Positions 42,500-53,694 of a stretch of 64,000 nt of DNA are shown here, in pieces; position 1 is the stretch's first letter; each line of letters opens with the position of its first letter. Below the pieces are notes generated by a model. That model saw only the letters and a program-made list of their open reading frames with translations. It made no database searches and had not been told where the DNA came from. The stretch is taken from NCBI GenBank assembly GCA_934045075.1, contig OW203747.1, positions 5,352,357 to 5,416,356 of the forward strand, written 5' to 3'. The stretch comes from Yponomeuta sedellus (Eukaryota > Arthropoda > Insecta > Lepidoptera > Yponomeutidae). A program made the position numbers and the translations under genes.

Positions 42500-42665
42500 T
42501 TAATAATTCGCAATACTCATACATAGTTATATATATGAAACGGGTCTAATCGCGATTATTTTTTAGGTAAAACGTAATTACCTTATTTCCCGACGTTCGG
42601 CAGCGTTACAGTTCTCGGGTACGTTTTACCTAATAAATAATCGCGACTAGACCCGTTTAATTTAT
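42500..42665. mobile_element. Palindromic element of the TCGCGATTATT family
   Basis: AAACGGGTCTAATCGCGATT...AGGTAAAACGTAATTACC (42539-42583) is inverted at about 42612-42659. The centre has CCCGACGTTCGGCAGCG. The left flank TTAATAATTCGCAATACTCA is shared with 8.33 kb. Confidence 0.75.
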
Positions 42666-42669
42666 AACT

Positions 42670-43075
42670 ACATAAAAGGGTTTTTTTTTTTCTTTCCAAC
42701 CTCTTTTATTTTAGGAACTTTTGTCACAAGGTGACGATGATAGTCCCATCGTACCCGTTATGCAATTAAATCATCAACAACTATCTACAAAATAAAAACA
42801 ACTTAACTATAGCTTTCAAAACAAAAAAAAACTACTCTCTTAGCTTAAAATAGAACAGTAATTTGGCGCGTTTTGTATCCTTTTACTGAACATTCACTTA
42901 ACACAGAGTTTACCTTAGCACGCGTAGTTATAGCCATCATTAATCTTGGTTTACCGTTATCGCGGTGGTAATTGTTTACTTTCCGGGCAACTAATGGTTT
43001 TGTTTACACCCCAGCCTGAAAGTACTTAATTAGGACCTCTACACACGACCGTACTTTTACGACATTAAAATATGC
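42670..43075. other. Non-coding, nothing recognised
   Basis: A poly(T) run near 42680, otherwise unassigned. Confidence 0.35.
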
Positions 43076-43077
43076 AC

Positions 43078-43290
43078 CACTAGCTTTGCCCCGCCATGTT
43101 ACGCGTGGTTTATCGATTTTTCCATGGGAATAAGATATTTTTCCGCAGTTAAACGTAGCCTATGTGTTAATCCAGGATGTTAGCTAACTCCATACCAAAT
43201 TTCATTAAAATCGCACTAGCCATTTAGACGTGAAGAAGTAACAAACATACACACTCACAAACTTTCGCCTTTATAATGTTAGTGTGATGT
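43078..43290 (-). mobile_element. Helitron-like non-autonomous element
   Basis: ACTAGCTTTGCCCCGCCATG, TTATCGATTTTTCCATGGGA, GTTAGCTAACTCCATACCAA and CACACTCACAAACTTTCGCC then TTTATAATGTTAGTGTGATG; a compact copy. Confidence 0.65.
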
Positions 43291-43364
43291 GATTCCGCCT
43301 AGAGTCTAGTGAGTTAAACTTGAGATTACCGCACCTAGCCTCACAACATTGCCATTGCATCTAC

Positions 43365-43465
43365 GTAATAAGATTATTTTATACAGCGTCCAGTGGCATC
43401 TTCACTCACACTAGATGGATGAAGGGACCACTCGGACGCAGTGCCTGGGACATTGTTTTTAGACA
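43365..43465 (-). repeat. SINE family A 3' end
   Basis: TTATACAGCGTCCAGTGGCA, CTCACACTAGATGGATGAAG and GGACCACTCGGACGCAGTGC. Confidence 0.7.
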
Positions 43466-43499
43466 GTGAAAAAGAACCACGTTGGACGCCATTGTAGTG

Positions 43500-43770
43500 T
43501 TGTAGGACTTTTGTAAATAATAAAACTGGAACGATTTTAACTTTGTGCTTTATTGTACTGTTTTATTTAGTTAATATTTTATAATAAATAAAAACAGAAA
43601 ACTGGATAAGCAGGTAAAAATAGTCAAAACAAGTCAAGGTGTAAAGTAGTAATGATAAAAATGAGGGAAATCGAAAAATGTGTGACATAATTTTAAATAT
43701 TTGAAAGTGATAGCTAGAAAAAATATATAAAAAATGGTGTAAAGAGGTTTACACTGTCTCTTGTTAGACA
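43500..43770 (-). repeat. 94-bp-family element, single unit, reversed
   Basis: AAAAACAGAAAACTGGATAA, GCAGGTAAAAATAGTC, GAGGGAAATCGAAAAATGTG and GGTGTAAAGAGGTTTACACTG. Confidence 0.75.
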
Positions 43771-43959
43771 CGTACACCTTGACTTGTTGTGTTGATAACT
43801 AAATAAAAAGATCGATTTATAATTCAGATCCGTTATTCACTTGATTTGTATACGACTGCACTTCACCGTGCTGTGACGTGAGTGAGTTATTTTACATGTG
43901 TTATGTTACAAAACTATAATGCACCGTGTGCAATTGCTAAATCGTACATACACCGTTAC

Positions 43960-44130
43960 AAGTGTAGGCTTGAACAGCAGCTATATCGTTCTGACAGCTT
44001 CATCGGCGTGACCCACAGGAAAGAGTAGTCAATACGAGCCAACCAAGCCGTAGGCTTCCGCACGATATATTCCTTCACAGATATAGTTGGGCCATAAGTC
44101 ATCTCATCACGTAGATACAAAGGCCATAGT
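43960..44130 (-). repeat. SINE family A fragments, shuffled
   Basis: CAGCTATATCGTTCTGACAG, CCCACAGGAAAGAGTAGTCA, ACGATATATTCCTTCACAG and ATCTCATCACGTAGATAC come from the family A body but out of normal order. Confidence 0.5.
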
Positions 44131-44689
44131 TTTTTTACTATTCTAGTGCCTTGGTCACACGGAAAGGGCATGGGGCAAGACCACGGAAGAAACGTGTCGT
44201 GAGTCTTATTTACTTTTATAGGGAAGAGCGCATGATCACGCGCTTCCACTATAAAGTAAAATTTCCCGCCAGATCGTAGGTATGCCTGGGGACGGCCGGT
44301 CCAACTATTGTTCGACGGACGTTTTATTTATGGTTTGTCATGTGAAACACTTTGATTGTGCGATGCAGGAACGTTGGAGCTTGTATCGCGAGCAGAGTTA
44401 ACATGTGATCACCACACTTTCATACAAAGTGTACTGAAGAAACGGGACGAAGCCCACACAGAAAGGACATGCAGAGGGCGCGAAATACAACACGTGGCGT
44501 CTGTCTGTTCTTCCTGTGTCCCAGGCTCAGATCATAGAAAGAAGGCGGTACCGGACTTATTTCGCGGTTAGGGCATATCTTCTTCTTTCCATGATCTGAG
44601 GTCCCAGGTCTGTGGTCTTTGATTTGGTATTTTATGGTGTACTAAGAAATAAGCTATTACTGCTAACATCCTCAAGCTGTGACAGCTGT

Positions 44690-45066
44690 GGTAGCTCAGT
44701 GGGTAGTACCATGGACTCGCAAGCGAGAGCCCCAGGTTCGATCCCGAGTGCGGGCATGTACCAATGACTTTGTTTAATTTCAAAGTGACGTACATTTGCG
44801 AATTTGTAGTCGAAATACCACACGCTAACTGTGAAGGAAAACATCGTGAGGAAACCCGCGGCTTGGTTGGCTCCGCACGTATTGACTAGTCTTTCCTGTG
44901 GGCTAGGCCGACTAAGCTGTCAGGATGGTATAGGTGCTGGGCAGGCCTACACCATCTATAAAACCATGTCCCAGGCACTACAGCGTCGAAGTGGTCCCTT
45001 CACCCATCTAGTCTGAGTGAAGATGCCACTAGACGCTGTATAAAACATCTCATTACGTAGATGCAA
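44690..45066 (+). mobile_element. tRNA-derived SINE family A, full length
   Basis: The tRNA-like head is GTGGTAGCTCAGTGGGTAGT with B box GGTTCGATCCCG, then CATGTACCAATGACTTTGTT, GAAGGAAAACATCGTGAGGA, ACCATCTATAAAACCATG, CCCTTCACCCATCTAGTCTG and the end CATTACGTAGATGC before an A-run. This is the reference copy for family A in this window. Confidence 0.85.
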
Positions 45067-45069
45067 AAA

Positions 45070-45410
45070 AAAAGGCTAACATCCTCAAGTATTGGTATGA
45101 GCATCAAACAATGTTTGTGAGGTAGCGGATGCTCTATAGGTTGAAGAGCAGGACGAAAAAGTCAGCTTCTCCTGGACGATATAAAACGTATTCTAAAGTG
45201 CCACCAGTCGAAGTATGCCAGCGCTTAAGCGAGTCCAGCAGTTTAAGTGTCTGAGTCATCGAGCTGCGGAAAAACCTCTCAGAAGACCTGAATATTGTAC
45301 GAGAGAGAGCTTTGGCCGTAAGATACAACTTGCGAACCCGTAAATACGTCCGATGTGTGAATAACCTTGATCAAAGTATTTTGCCAAACATTTTACTAGA
45401 GCTGTCCGTG
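45070..45410. other. Unassigned; a 64-residue minus-strand ORF at 45328-45134
   Basis: The ORF reads LSRTIFRSSERFFRSSMTQ...RWHTSTGGTLEYVLYRPG. It has plausible protein composition but no start context, splice signals or family that I recognise. It may be a remnant of a retroelement or gene. Confidence 0.3.
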
Positions 45411-45414
45411 GGTC

Positions 45415-45605
45415 ATGTAATGGCTTGAGCCATGTCAGAGGCCCTATGCGCGGCGTAGTAACTTATGACAGTAAGGCCCACCACTGTCTTACAATCCTCC
45501 ACTATCCGGACTTGGCCCCCATGGTGGATTATGGCCTAACCTTCCTGCGATGCAGAAAGTGACCTGAGCCCCAGCAGTGCGGATAAGGCATACAAAAGGT
45601 TGATG
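45415..45605 (+). mobile_element. 5S-derived SINE-1, 5'-truncated and decayed
   Basis: GGGTCATGTAATGGCTTGAG to GGCATACAAAAGGTTGATG, lacking the head. Confidence 0.75.
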
Positions 45606-45690
45606 CCAATGGCTTAAGAATCCTGAGACGGTTACGCTATGGGATAATACGCTCACTCAACTGACAGGTTTGCTAAAGATCATTCGAATG

Positions 45691-46065
45691 GTAGCGTGGT
45701 GTTCGGGTCATCTATCTCCCTCCAAAATGGTTGAGACTGATGATGGCTGACCACTACGTTATGCTCGTGAACGAGTGCTGTTCGTGTGTCTGGCCGCGGC
45801 ACTTATGTTTTCTCCTATTATTGTTAGACATTTGACTAATGCTTTGGCATTAAGGGTTGTTAATGGCAATCATGAAATCTTATTAGGTTTACATGTGGCA
45901 AATTATGTATTAGGTTTTAAGATGATTTGAGAAAAGATGGTCAGAGTGGAGTTTTTTTTTCCGCTGCCTTTTTCTCCACTACAATACGGCCCGAATTCAC
46001 ATTATTTTACATTGACATTCAGTAAACAGAATATAAATTCTTTACGTTGAAATAAATTGATTTGA
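45691..46065 (+). repeat. Dispersed repeat family (~385 bp), copy 2
   Basis: Same order and orientation as 10499-10885. A short deletion removes GGCGGCGGCTTAC near 45992. Confidence 0.8.
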
Positions 46066-46224
46066 ATATGAATTGAACTATACGCTATAGAACCGCAGAC
46101 GTAACGCAATTTTTTTTTGCTCTATGTGAACTATCCCAAGCATACACGCAGACTACGCGCATTGAATAGATACAGTCACGTTCACTAACATGCATGCACT
46201 TCAGCACCATTTCAAAGTCAAAAT

Positions 46225-46285
46225 AGTCAATTTCTTATACATCGGGCTAGAAGAGGTTAATGTGACAAGATTCTAACGTGTTTAT
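46225..46285. repeat. Short dispersed repeat, inverted relative at 47.96 kb
   Basis: TACATCGGGCTAGAAGAGGT and TAATGTGACAAGATTCTAA are complemented at 47957-48010. Confidence 0.5.
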
Positions 46286-46329
46286 CCGGCGATTTTTAAA
46301 GGCGCAGACAACGCACGAAATAGGTAACT

Positions 46330-46610
46330 TTTCTAAAAACCTTTTTAGAGGCTAAGAATTCCACCCATGCCGGGACTCGAACCCGCGACCTCTCGCTAAC
46401 CGTGCCAGCGCTCTCCCAACTGACCTAAGGGGTGAGTTAACCTAACCTAATCGGCATCAGTGAAATTTCGAACCTCTTTACAATACTCTCTGTTTACGTA
46501 GAGGAAGCAACATCTGGTTCAAGTAATTTGCATCACTTGCAGACCCGAGTACTTTGCAGTTACGAGGTTTTACATCGGGATGATATCGCTGTACCCACAT
46601 GATTATATTC
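46330..46610 (-). mobile_element. tRNA-derived SINE family C with long 5' region
   Basis: Reversed tail, tRNA-like block (CCATGCCGGGACTCGAACCC), then CGAACCTCTTTACAATACTC, AACATCTGGTTCAAGTAATT and TTTACATCGGGATGATATCG. Confidence 0.8.
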
Positions 46611-46799
46611 TTTTTAATTCACTTTACCGCGCTGCTGCGCAAGTAAAAAACGTCGTGTGCAGAGGCCCTTACACAGTTGCTAAATATGCTTTTAGGTTTA
46701 CAGGTGCGCTTAAGAGCACAGGTGTCCACGTTTACATGAAACTGGGCGAAAAAATAAGCCTTTGGCGTTCTACACGCTTACCATACTGACTTGCAAAAC

Positions 46800-47065
46800 T
46801 AAGTATCATCGTCAGGCTATACTAGTCCACTGCTGGACATAGCCCTCCCCTGTAAAGCGCCACGTTGTGCTATCATAGGGGGTAATGCCCATAATCCCCA
46901 TGCTGAGCATGCGGGTTGGGGATCGCAGTTTGGTGGAATTGTACTACAGGGGGCGCTGATGCCCACCACCGGGTTTGGGTCCCTTAGTCGCCTTTTACGA
47001 CACCCGCGGGAAGAATTGGGTTGGTGCTATTCTCTAGGCCTACACCACACAGCAGCAGTACATGA
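46800..47065 (-). repeat. RTE-like LINE 3' end / derivative
   Basis: CATCGTCAGGCTATACTAGT, GGGGGTAATGCCCATAATCC, TAGTCGCCTTTTACGACACC and CTATTCTCTAGGCCTACACC. The same order as 58.5 kb. Confidence 0.7.
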
Positions 47066-47365
47066 CTTACGTACTTATAATAGCTTTTATCTTAAGACTA
47101 CAAGGCTTCATATCATACTATCACACCCCACGGTTCGCCGAGACAACCCGACCAACATCGCAAGGTTTTTCCCCAACCCACAAATTTACAAGAAGGAAAC
47201 CTTGACAACGCAACTTATTCCGAGCTATAACAACAAACCTTGAAATGTGGCCCCCGAACACAATACAATAGTGCACTTGTTGTAGCACTAGTAGCGAAAA
47301 CTTGCCAAAACCCACTAGACCTCAAACAATGCTATATGTAAATAAAGATATATTACTTTTAGCAA

Positions 47366-47705
47366 TCGTTATTAACCCTTGTATGTCCCCACTGAAGGTT
47401 AGGCCATACTCCACCACGGGGGCCAAGTCCGGGTTGGAGGAGGATTGTAAGACAGTGGCGGGCCTTACCGTCAGAAGTTCTCAAGACGCCAATAAGGCCT
47501 CTGACATGGCTTAACGACTGCCATTACATGACAGCCGGCACCAACGGCTTAACGTGCCTTGCGAAGCACGGAAGCGCTGGGAAAAATGGCACTAGCGGTA
47601 GTCACGGGACGGCACCCATCCTGCACCTAACCGCGCCTGTAGTTGCTTAGCTCAACTGATTGATTCCCATCACTCGGTTCGCCTAGGCCACGAGCATTTC
47701 AGCTT
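47366..47705 (-). mobile_element. 5S-derived SINE-1
   Basis: TTATTAACCCTTGTATGTCC...CCACGAGCATTTC. The GCTGGGGCACGGGTCTCTTC segment is deleted near 47395. Confidence 0.85.
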
Positions 47706-48054
47706 TTAGCAATAAGGCCACCTAATGAAATCTACTTCATTCCAAGATGTTTTTATTACTCCATGTGATATACTACAATGTAAAATATTATTTTCTTATG
47801 GAATCGCTCGGTAGCTGCCTGTAAAGGAGAACATCGTGTAAAAGTCTTCGGTAACATAGTTGTCAATATTCTAAATTGCCTCCCCGTGGAGAGTCAATTC
47901 CAATTGCCATTGGAAACCACTGCGTGTACAGTGGCGTGCATTATTAATTTAAACACTTTAGAACCTTGTCACATTAACCTCTTCTAGCCTGATGTATGAG
48001 AAAATGACTATTTTCACTTTGACAAGTTACTGAACATAGGGCGTGTTCAGTGCA

Positions 48055-48180
48055 TGGATGGGTGGATCGCCGCTTCCAAAATATGGAATGACCTGCCCCC
48101 TCCTTTAACATTTGAAATGACGCACAAAACGTATAAAAAGAAATATGGTATGCTACTTCTAAATGTACAAGTGAGTGAAT
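48055..48180 (+). pseudogene. LINE reverse-transcriptase C-terminal remnant
   Basis: The frame reads ASKIWNDLPPPLTFEMTHKT then YKKKYGMLLLN, the usual W-N-LP-P...F-K-K-Y-L end seen at 49.4-49.5 kb. A 5S SINE-2 fragment (GTGTTCAGTGCATGGATGGG) directly precedes it. Confidence 0.55.
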
Positions 48181-48609
48181 AATATGTAATATTTATATAT
48201 ATATTATTATTATTATTTTTTTGCCTTCTGTTGGCGCGTGCTATATTTTGGGTCCATACATAAACCTCCTAATTGTTAGAACCATACACACATACACCTA
48301 CACACACACTAGCATAAAATCATTCAGGTTACTGCTGAAAATGCAGTGTGTTATTTTGAAACACTGGACAACTCAATTATGTGACATTTCTTTATTTGTA
48401 TTTAGGATTAGGATCAAGTTTTAGTAAGTTTTTAAGTCGGTGAGTGCTGAAAAACAGCGCCGTCTATGTCATTGTTGTCTCTGGTGGCACACGCTGAGCA
48501 CACACCTTTTGTCGCCAACAACAACAATGACTTCATGTCATTATTTGTAATTTCTCCTTTTATTCTTTTTCTTCTATTGTTGGTGGCAATAAATGCACTT
48601 TTACTTACT

Positions 48610-48805
48610 TAACGCTGGTGGCATTTTTTCGAGCGGTTCCGCGCATCGCAAGGCACGTTAAGCAGTTGGTGCCGGCTGCCGTTGATAGATGGCAGTCGTC
48701 AAGCCAAGTCAGGGGCCTTATGGCGGCTTGAAAACTTCTGACAGTACGACCAGCCACTGGACTTGCCCCTGTGGTAGAGTATGGCCTACACCTTCGTTAA
48801 GTGGT
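48610..48805 (+). mobile_element. 5S-derived SINE-2, internal part
   Basis: GCTGGTGGCATTTTTTCGAG to GTAGAGTATGGCCTACACCT. Both ends are missing. Confidence 0.75.
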
Positions 48806-48954
48806 CCTTACACGATCATCTATGCATGACATGCGCTACGTGCTGTCATGCATGCATGACCGTTTAGTTGTATTGATTGATGTGAATGAAATGCAAATTA
48901 CGTGCTGGCAGTTGATTGAATTGATTGACAAATCGTTTTATTATTCATCCTGTA

Positions 48955-49070
48955 AACTATGACTGCTGCTGTGCGGTGTCGGCCTAGAGAATAGCACTAA
49001 CCCAAATTCTTCCCGCGCGTGTCGTAAAAGACGACAAAGGGACACGGGCTTGTAGGCATTACATACCCCG
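48955..49070 (+). repeat. Fragment of the RTE-tail-associated repeat (sense)
   Basis: GCTGTGCGGTGTCGGCCTAG, GAATAGCACTAACCCAAATT and CGTGTCGTAAAAGACGACAA are the reverse of the block at 47000-47060. Confidence 0.6.
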
Positions 49071-49072
49071 CA

Positions 49073-49531
49073 ATGATGGCACAAACAACCATGCATACTG
49101 TGTATGGTCCCTGTTTAATAAAACGTACACAAAATTTGGTCCAACGGGTGCAAAACGCCTGTGCTCGGTACTGTTTCCACATTCCGCCTCGTACTCATGT
49201 GACTCCCTTCCTTAATGGCGCGAACATGCTAAAAATGGAAGCGAGACAGAAACTTCAGTTAGCAACATTATTGTTTGGAGTTATAAAAACGGGTGCGCCT
49301 CCTTACCTATTAGAAAAACTTACCTGGAGACAATCGCGTCGAGCGGAAGGGGTGAGAACAATTACTGCACCGTTCAGTGTACCGAAACATAGGACAGCAG
49401 CCTTTCGCGGCAGTTTTAGGTACGCAGCAAGCAAATGCTGGAACAACATACCACCGCCATTACGAAACAGTAAAAATGAATCCAGCTTCAAGTTCCATTA
49501 CAAGGAATACCTCATGGAAAATCAAAAATAA
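49073..49531 (+). pseudogene. C-terminal part of a non-LTR retrotransposon ORF2
   Basis: An uninterrupted 152-codon frame: LVQRVQNACARYCFHIPPRT, then HVTPFLNGANMLKMEARQKL, ASKCWNNIPPPLRNSKNESS and a stop after EYLMENQK. The 'Q-QN-C-R' helix followed by 'I--R-HVTP' and the terminal WN-IP-P-LR is the post-reverse-transcriptase region of insect CR1/Jockey-like LINEs. The catalytic YADD core is not present, so this is a 5'-truncated copy. An intact frame suggests it is fairly young. The nominal ATG is probably not a real start. Confidence 0.7.
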
Positions 49532-50156
49532 AAATCATGCGTACCTTTAAGGTGGTCCTTTTATAACTCCTTGTTCGCGGTGGGTAGATATCCGTGTTGA
49601 TGAATAAGCGCTTACCGCCTTATGTCGGCAAATCACAGGTCACCTTTCACTTTGTTTTATATCACAATACTCTTTACTAAGTAATTTATCTGCACAGTAT
49701 TCCCACACACAGACTGACACATTACATCACACTACACTTTTACATGCCATGTTTTTAGGCACACACTTTTCAAACCGTTCAATATTTTTTATCATTTTAT
49801 TATTCACAAACACGCGACTAACCCGCATTATGGTCTCGACAGAATATCAGCGTTGTAGGCAGATACCTCGGTGGCTACTACAACACATGCTGAGTCGGGA
49901 ACCATTTTAGGGGCTCAATACTTTAAACAAAACATAGGTTATTATTATTATTCTGTTGCAAATCCGTATGTATTTAATCCATGTTTATATTTGTATGCCT
50001 TCTTTTATTTAATTTTAAAATGTCTTTTCGCCCACTTTTTTTCAACTATTTGTTTATAATGTAGTGTAAACTGTGTACCTATATATATATCTTGTTGTGT
50101 TTTGTAAATTTGTTACTGTTTTGTTATGTTTTTAGTATTGTGCCGTTAAATAAATT

Positions 50157-50182
50157 ATTTCTCTCTCTCTCTCTCTCTCACT
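50157..50182. repeat. (CT)n microsatellite
   Basis: About 11 CT dinucleotides, next to an RTE-tail fragment (GGTCCAGCAGTGGACTAATA to GAAGAAGAAG) at 50183-50250. Confidence 0.8.
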
Positions 50183-50811
50183 ATGGTGCTCATTAGGGAG
50201 GGCCATTAGGTCCAGCAGTGGACTAATATAGCCTGAAGAAGAAGAAGAAAATATGACTGACATGCACGCATGAAGGTTTAGAACGGTGCATGTCATGCAT
50301 AAGCCCAGTGCTAGTAGCAAAGCGAGCGGCTCTGCGAACACTGCGGCTAGAATGAAAGCGCGTGCATGATGCGTGCATGATTTGTTTTTTGTCGATAATG
50401 CAGCAATGTGATTCAGCGCCACGTAGCGCGTGTCTGCCGCATGTTCGTGTAGGGGTAGTGTTAGGGAAGATACCCGTGCCCTTCGGTGGGGGCATAATGG
50501 ATTGATGTTGAAGGTACTGAAGTGTATGTTAGTGCACGGGACTGTACAAATAAGTCCTGGACAAAGTGTTTGTTTCAATGGGTGTTCGTTGTTTAGCTCG
50601 TTTGTGTGTAAGTATGTCCGTTTTTGTGTTGCCTCATAACACCTGAACTCATTAATCATTAAATATAGACTTTCTAAGCAATTTTTCTTCGTTTTACATT
50701 GCGTTGAGGAAAACATAAACGTAGATAAAATAACCGAAATATTATTACATATTAAGCTCTCATTTGTTGACAATTTCTCATTTGACTTGACATTGTCAAA
50801 AGGTTAGAGCT

Positions 50812-51035
50812 GTGATAGCGGAGTGGTGTAGAACGCCTCAATCGGGAGTTCATGGGTTCGAGCCCCGCAATGTACCAATGACTTTATTTTCTCATTTATG
50901 TACATTTGTGAAATTATAGTCGCAATACCACTCGCTAACTGTGAAGGAAAAGATCGTGAGGAAAACGTAGAGTCTGAAGTGCTTACATACCTTAGCCCTT
51001 GCGACGTACAATGGCCCAGCCATGAGGCTAAATTT
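50812..51035 (+). mobile_element. tRNA-derived SINE family A
   Basis: Head TGTGATAGCGGAGTGGTGTA, B box GGGTTCGAGCCCC, then TGTACCAATGACTTTATTTT, ACCACTCGCTAACTGTGAAG and TAGCCCTTGCGACGTACAAT. Confidence 0.75.
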
Positions 51036-51474
51036 ACTACTTACTTAATTACATTACTTAGATTTAAGAAATCGTGTTTGTATTCTTTTATCTGGTTGTG
51101 AAATAAAGTGTCTAACCTACCTACCTGTCTCTACCTATCTAAGTGCGGAAATCTCTAGCTAACTATCTAACAGTAAACACAAGTAAAGCTTGATGTTTAA
51201 TTAGTCTCCGCCGTGCATTATATTATTAGAACATTCCATCAATTTAGTACCTGACTAGATCAAGAGCAGAGGCAAAGTCAACAGCGTCTCGTTTGACAAC
51301 GGGTCCAATTTCCTAGTTAGACCACCCTGTTTGCGTTACGAAACGACGGGAAATCTTAGTGGGGATCAAAATACACAGAAGATCCACTGTTAGTCATTTA
51401 GATATATAGAGAACACTATCATCATCATCAGCCCGTCGTTCTCCACTGTTGGACAAGAGCCTCTTCACTATATC

Positions 51475-51675
51475 TATCTTCTATAATATAAAAATGAATC
51501 GCTGAATGTGTTGGTAAGCGCAAATCTCGAGAACAGCTGAACCGATTTCGCTAATTCTTTTTTTCGAATATTCCTTGAAGTACAAGGATGGTTCTTAGGG
51601 TGATAAAATAAATTAAAAAATTAAAGAATCGACTGTTAGGCGGTACGAAGTTCGCTGGGTCAGATAGTTGTACAT
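51475..51675 (+). mobile_element. Helitron-like short element, sense
   Basis: It starts TCTATCTTCTATAATATAAA, contains TGAATCGCTGAATGTGTTGG and ATCTCGAGAACAGCTGAACC, and ends TACGAAGTTCGCTGGGTCAG. Opposite orientation to the pair at 33.8-34.2 kb. Confidence 0.65.
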
Positions 51676-51901
51676 AAAAAAGGAAATTACGCAGATACTT
51701 CTTAACCTAAGAGTGACGACGGCCTTTTCTCTAAAAGTGATCTCTTCCAGACAACATTTCGGTGGACTGGAGCCATACATTGTAGGAGGAAGTAAATCTA
51801 CAAACAAATCAAATTATTCCAGATTAACTTTAAACGCTGTACATTAAGAGTCTGTTTCTGAATTCAGAATTTCACTCAGTAAATACTTAAGTACAGTAGT
51901 C

Positions 51902-51992
51902 GTTACCAACCCTTGTATGTCCCCACTGCTGGGGCACGGGTCTCTTCTTGCATCGCAGGAAGGTTAGGCCATACTCCACCACGGGGGCCAAA
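51902..51992 (-). mobile_element. 5S-derived SINE 3' end, broken by the next repeat
   Basis: GTTACCAACCCTTGTATGTC to CTCCACCACGGGGGCC, then a sharp switch to the dispersed repeat at about 52005. Confidence 0.75.
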
Positions 51993-52004
51993 AACCTTAA
52001 GTAC

Positions 52005-52380
52005 ATTACTACACATCATAAAAGTCCCTTCGGGAATCTACGTTCGCGCAGACTAGGAAGAAGTGTAACGAAAGTACCCGAAGCTACAAGTACATTCAAC
52101 ATGATCTTCAACCGATAAGGTTAAGGTGCAGAATTGATTGCCGCAGTTGCTTTTTTTTGATTGATTAATTGATTGGCGCTACCTATTTCGCTCACGCTAA
52201 TATTGCCAAACTAATAGTCACCTGCATCGATGACGTTGAATCAACCAATAGCAACAAAGGCGCGCGGCCTGCAATAAAATGAAACTATCTGATTGGTCGA
52301 TCAACTTGCTGCACATCCAAAATTTGTTCATCTGCGCAGGTACATCCGCGAGACTTATTTCTTGTGTAGCACTGTAACGT
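52005..52380 (+). repeat. Dispersed repeat family (~350 bp), copy 2
   Basis: Co-linear with 18640-18990. It carries an extra TTTTTTTTGATTGATTAATTGATTGG insertion near 52150. Confidence 0.75.
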
Positions 52381-52754
52381 TCTGTCACGCTCTTTGCTGG
52401 GAAATTCGAAGGGACAGTACTATAGCTAAGTATTTATTTGGCGAAATTCTCAGTCCCAAAACTGGCCCTTAAGACGCGAAATAGCGTAGCTACCTACGAG
52501 CAACAAACATTTTTTCAAGCCCACAACCCGAAGGGTAGAAGAAAACTCTCAAAACTAATAAACTAGGCCACTCATAGAGTATTGTGAAAATGTGTTTTTA
52601 TGCTAAATAAAACACAACACACAACGTAACCTCAGCCCTGTATCCCAGAGGGGTAGATAAAAAATTTCCGAGCTTGTGAGATGATTTAAAAAAATTATCG
52701 TGACTCATTGAAAAATGGATCTCCGCCGGGAATATTTTCGCGCCATGATTTCAT

Positions 52755-53100
52755 ACGCTCCTGGGTTAGTGGAACCGTGATATTGGAATAAATCATTTAG
52801 GTTTAGCGACAACAGGCCCGGTCAGGTGCGGAATGGATGACCAACCCGTGATTATCGATAGTAGCATTTATTCCGAGCGCTTACATGCTTCGCTTCAGCT
52901 GTCATATAATGGCAGTCGTTCAGCCATGTCATAGGCCTTACGGGCTTGATAACTTGTGACAGTAAGGCCCGCCACTGCCTTACAATCCTCCACCAACCCG
53001 GACTTGGCCCCCGAGGTGGAGTATGGCCTAACCTTCCTGCGATGCAGGAAGAGACCCGTGCCCCAGCAGTGAGGGCATAAAAAAACAAAGGGTTGATATC
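52755..53100 (+). mobile_element. 5S-derived SINE-1, diverged
   Basis: The head is degraded (CTCCTGGGTTAGTGGAACCG) but GCGACAACAGGCCCGGTCAG and TGGATGACCAACCCGTG keep the 5S-like order. Ends GGGTTGATATC. Confidence 0.8.
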
Positions 53101-53550
53101 AACATTAAATGAGTTTGTGTTAAGCTAGGGTAGAAAAAAAACACAATATCGAAAATCAACATTTTTCTGCGAAATCGTACCTACTGATAGAGCGGTAGAT
53201 AATTAATCGACAGCTGAAAGTGATGAATGGGAGACAATACAATTATTAATTCCATCTGAGGATTTAATATTAACATTTACTCACGCACGAGTCAATGTTC
53301 CGACCACATCGTGACGTCATGACGTGATACGAAAATTATTATATAACTACAGGGTGCTTTTGGGTATAGTGATTTTGTGAGAATATTTTGAAGGATCTAT
53401 TTACCACCGATGAAAACATGTGAAAAATAGTAGGTACTTTTAATAATTTATTGTGATATGTAAGTGAATCGTTATTTTCAACTTGTGGCTCTAAAATTTG
53501 AATTCAAAGTGATAGAAAAAAGGATGTCGTCGAAGAATCGTTTTAATACG

Positions 53551-53694
53551 TTAACCCCTGGTTTCTGGTACACTAACAAGTCGTTAATGTACTGTTACCA
53601 GCTGTCAGTTGGCTAAAAATCATACGATAAACATTTGACAGCTGCTAACCGTAGATTAACGCCTTGTTAGTATACCAGAAACCGGGGGTTAGTG
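53551..53694. mobile_element. MITE, ~143 bp, TTA/TAA ends
   Basis: TTAACCCCTGGTTTCTGGTA and CTAACAAG at the left are inverted by CTTGTTAGTATACCAGAAAC and CGGGGGTTA at the right. Internal ACAGCTGT-type words are also paired. The TTA/TAA ends would fit a PIF/Harbinger-type target. A diverged copy is at 19.3 kb. Confidence 0.8.

Noticed and set aside
44690..44760. tRNA gene with good A and B boxes
   Set aside because: It is followed by the family A SINE body, and related heads occur at 14.2, 24.7 and 50.8 kb.
50132..50773. 213-codon minus-strand ORF
   Set aside because: It starts in unique DNA and runs through SINE and CT-repeat sequence. The composition is not protein-like, and the open length is explained by low stop density.
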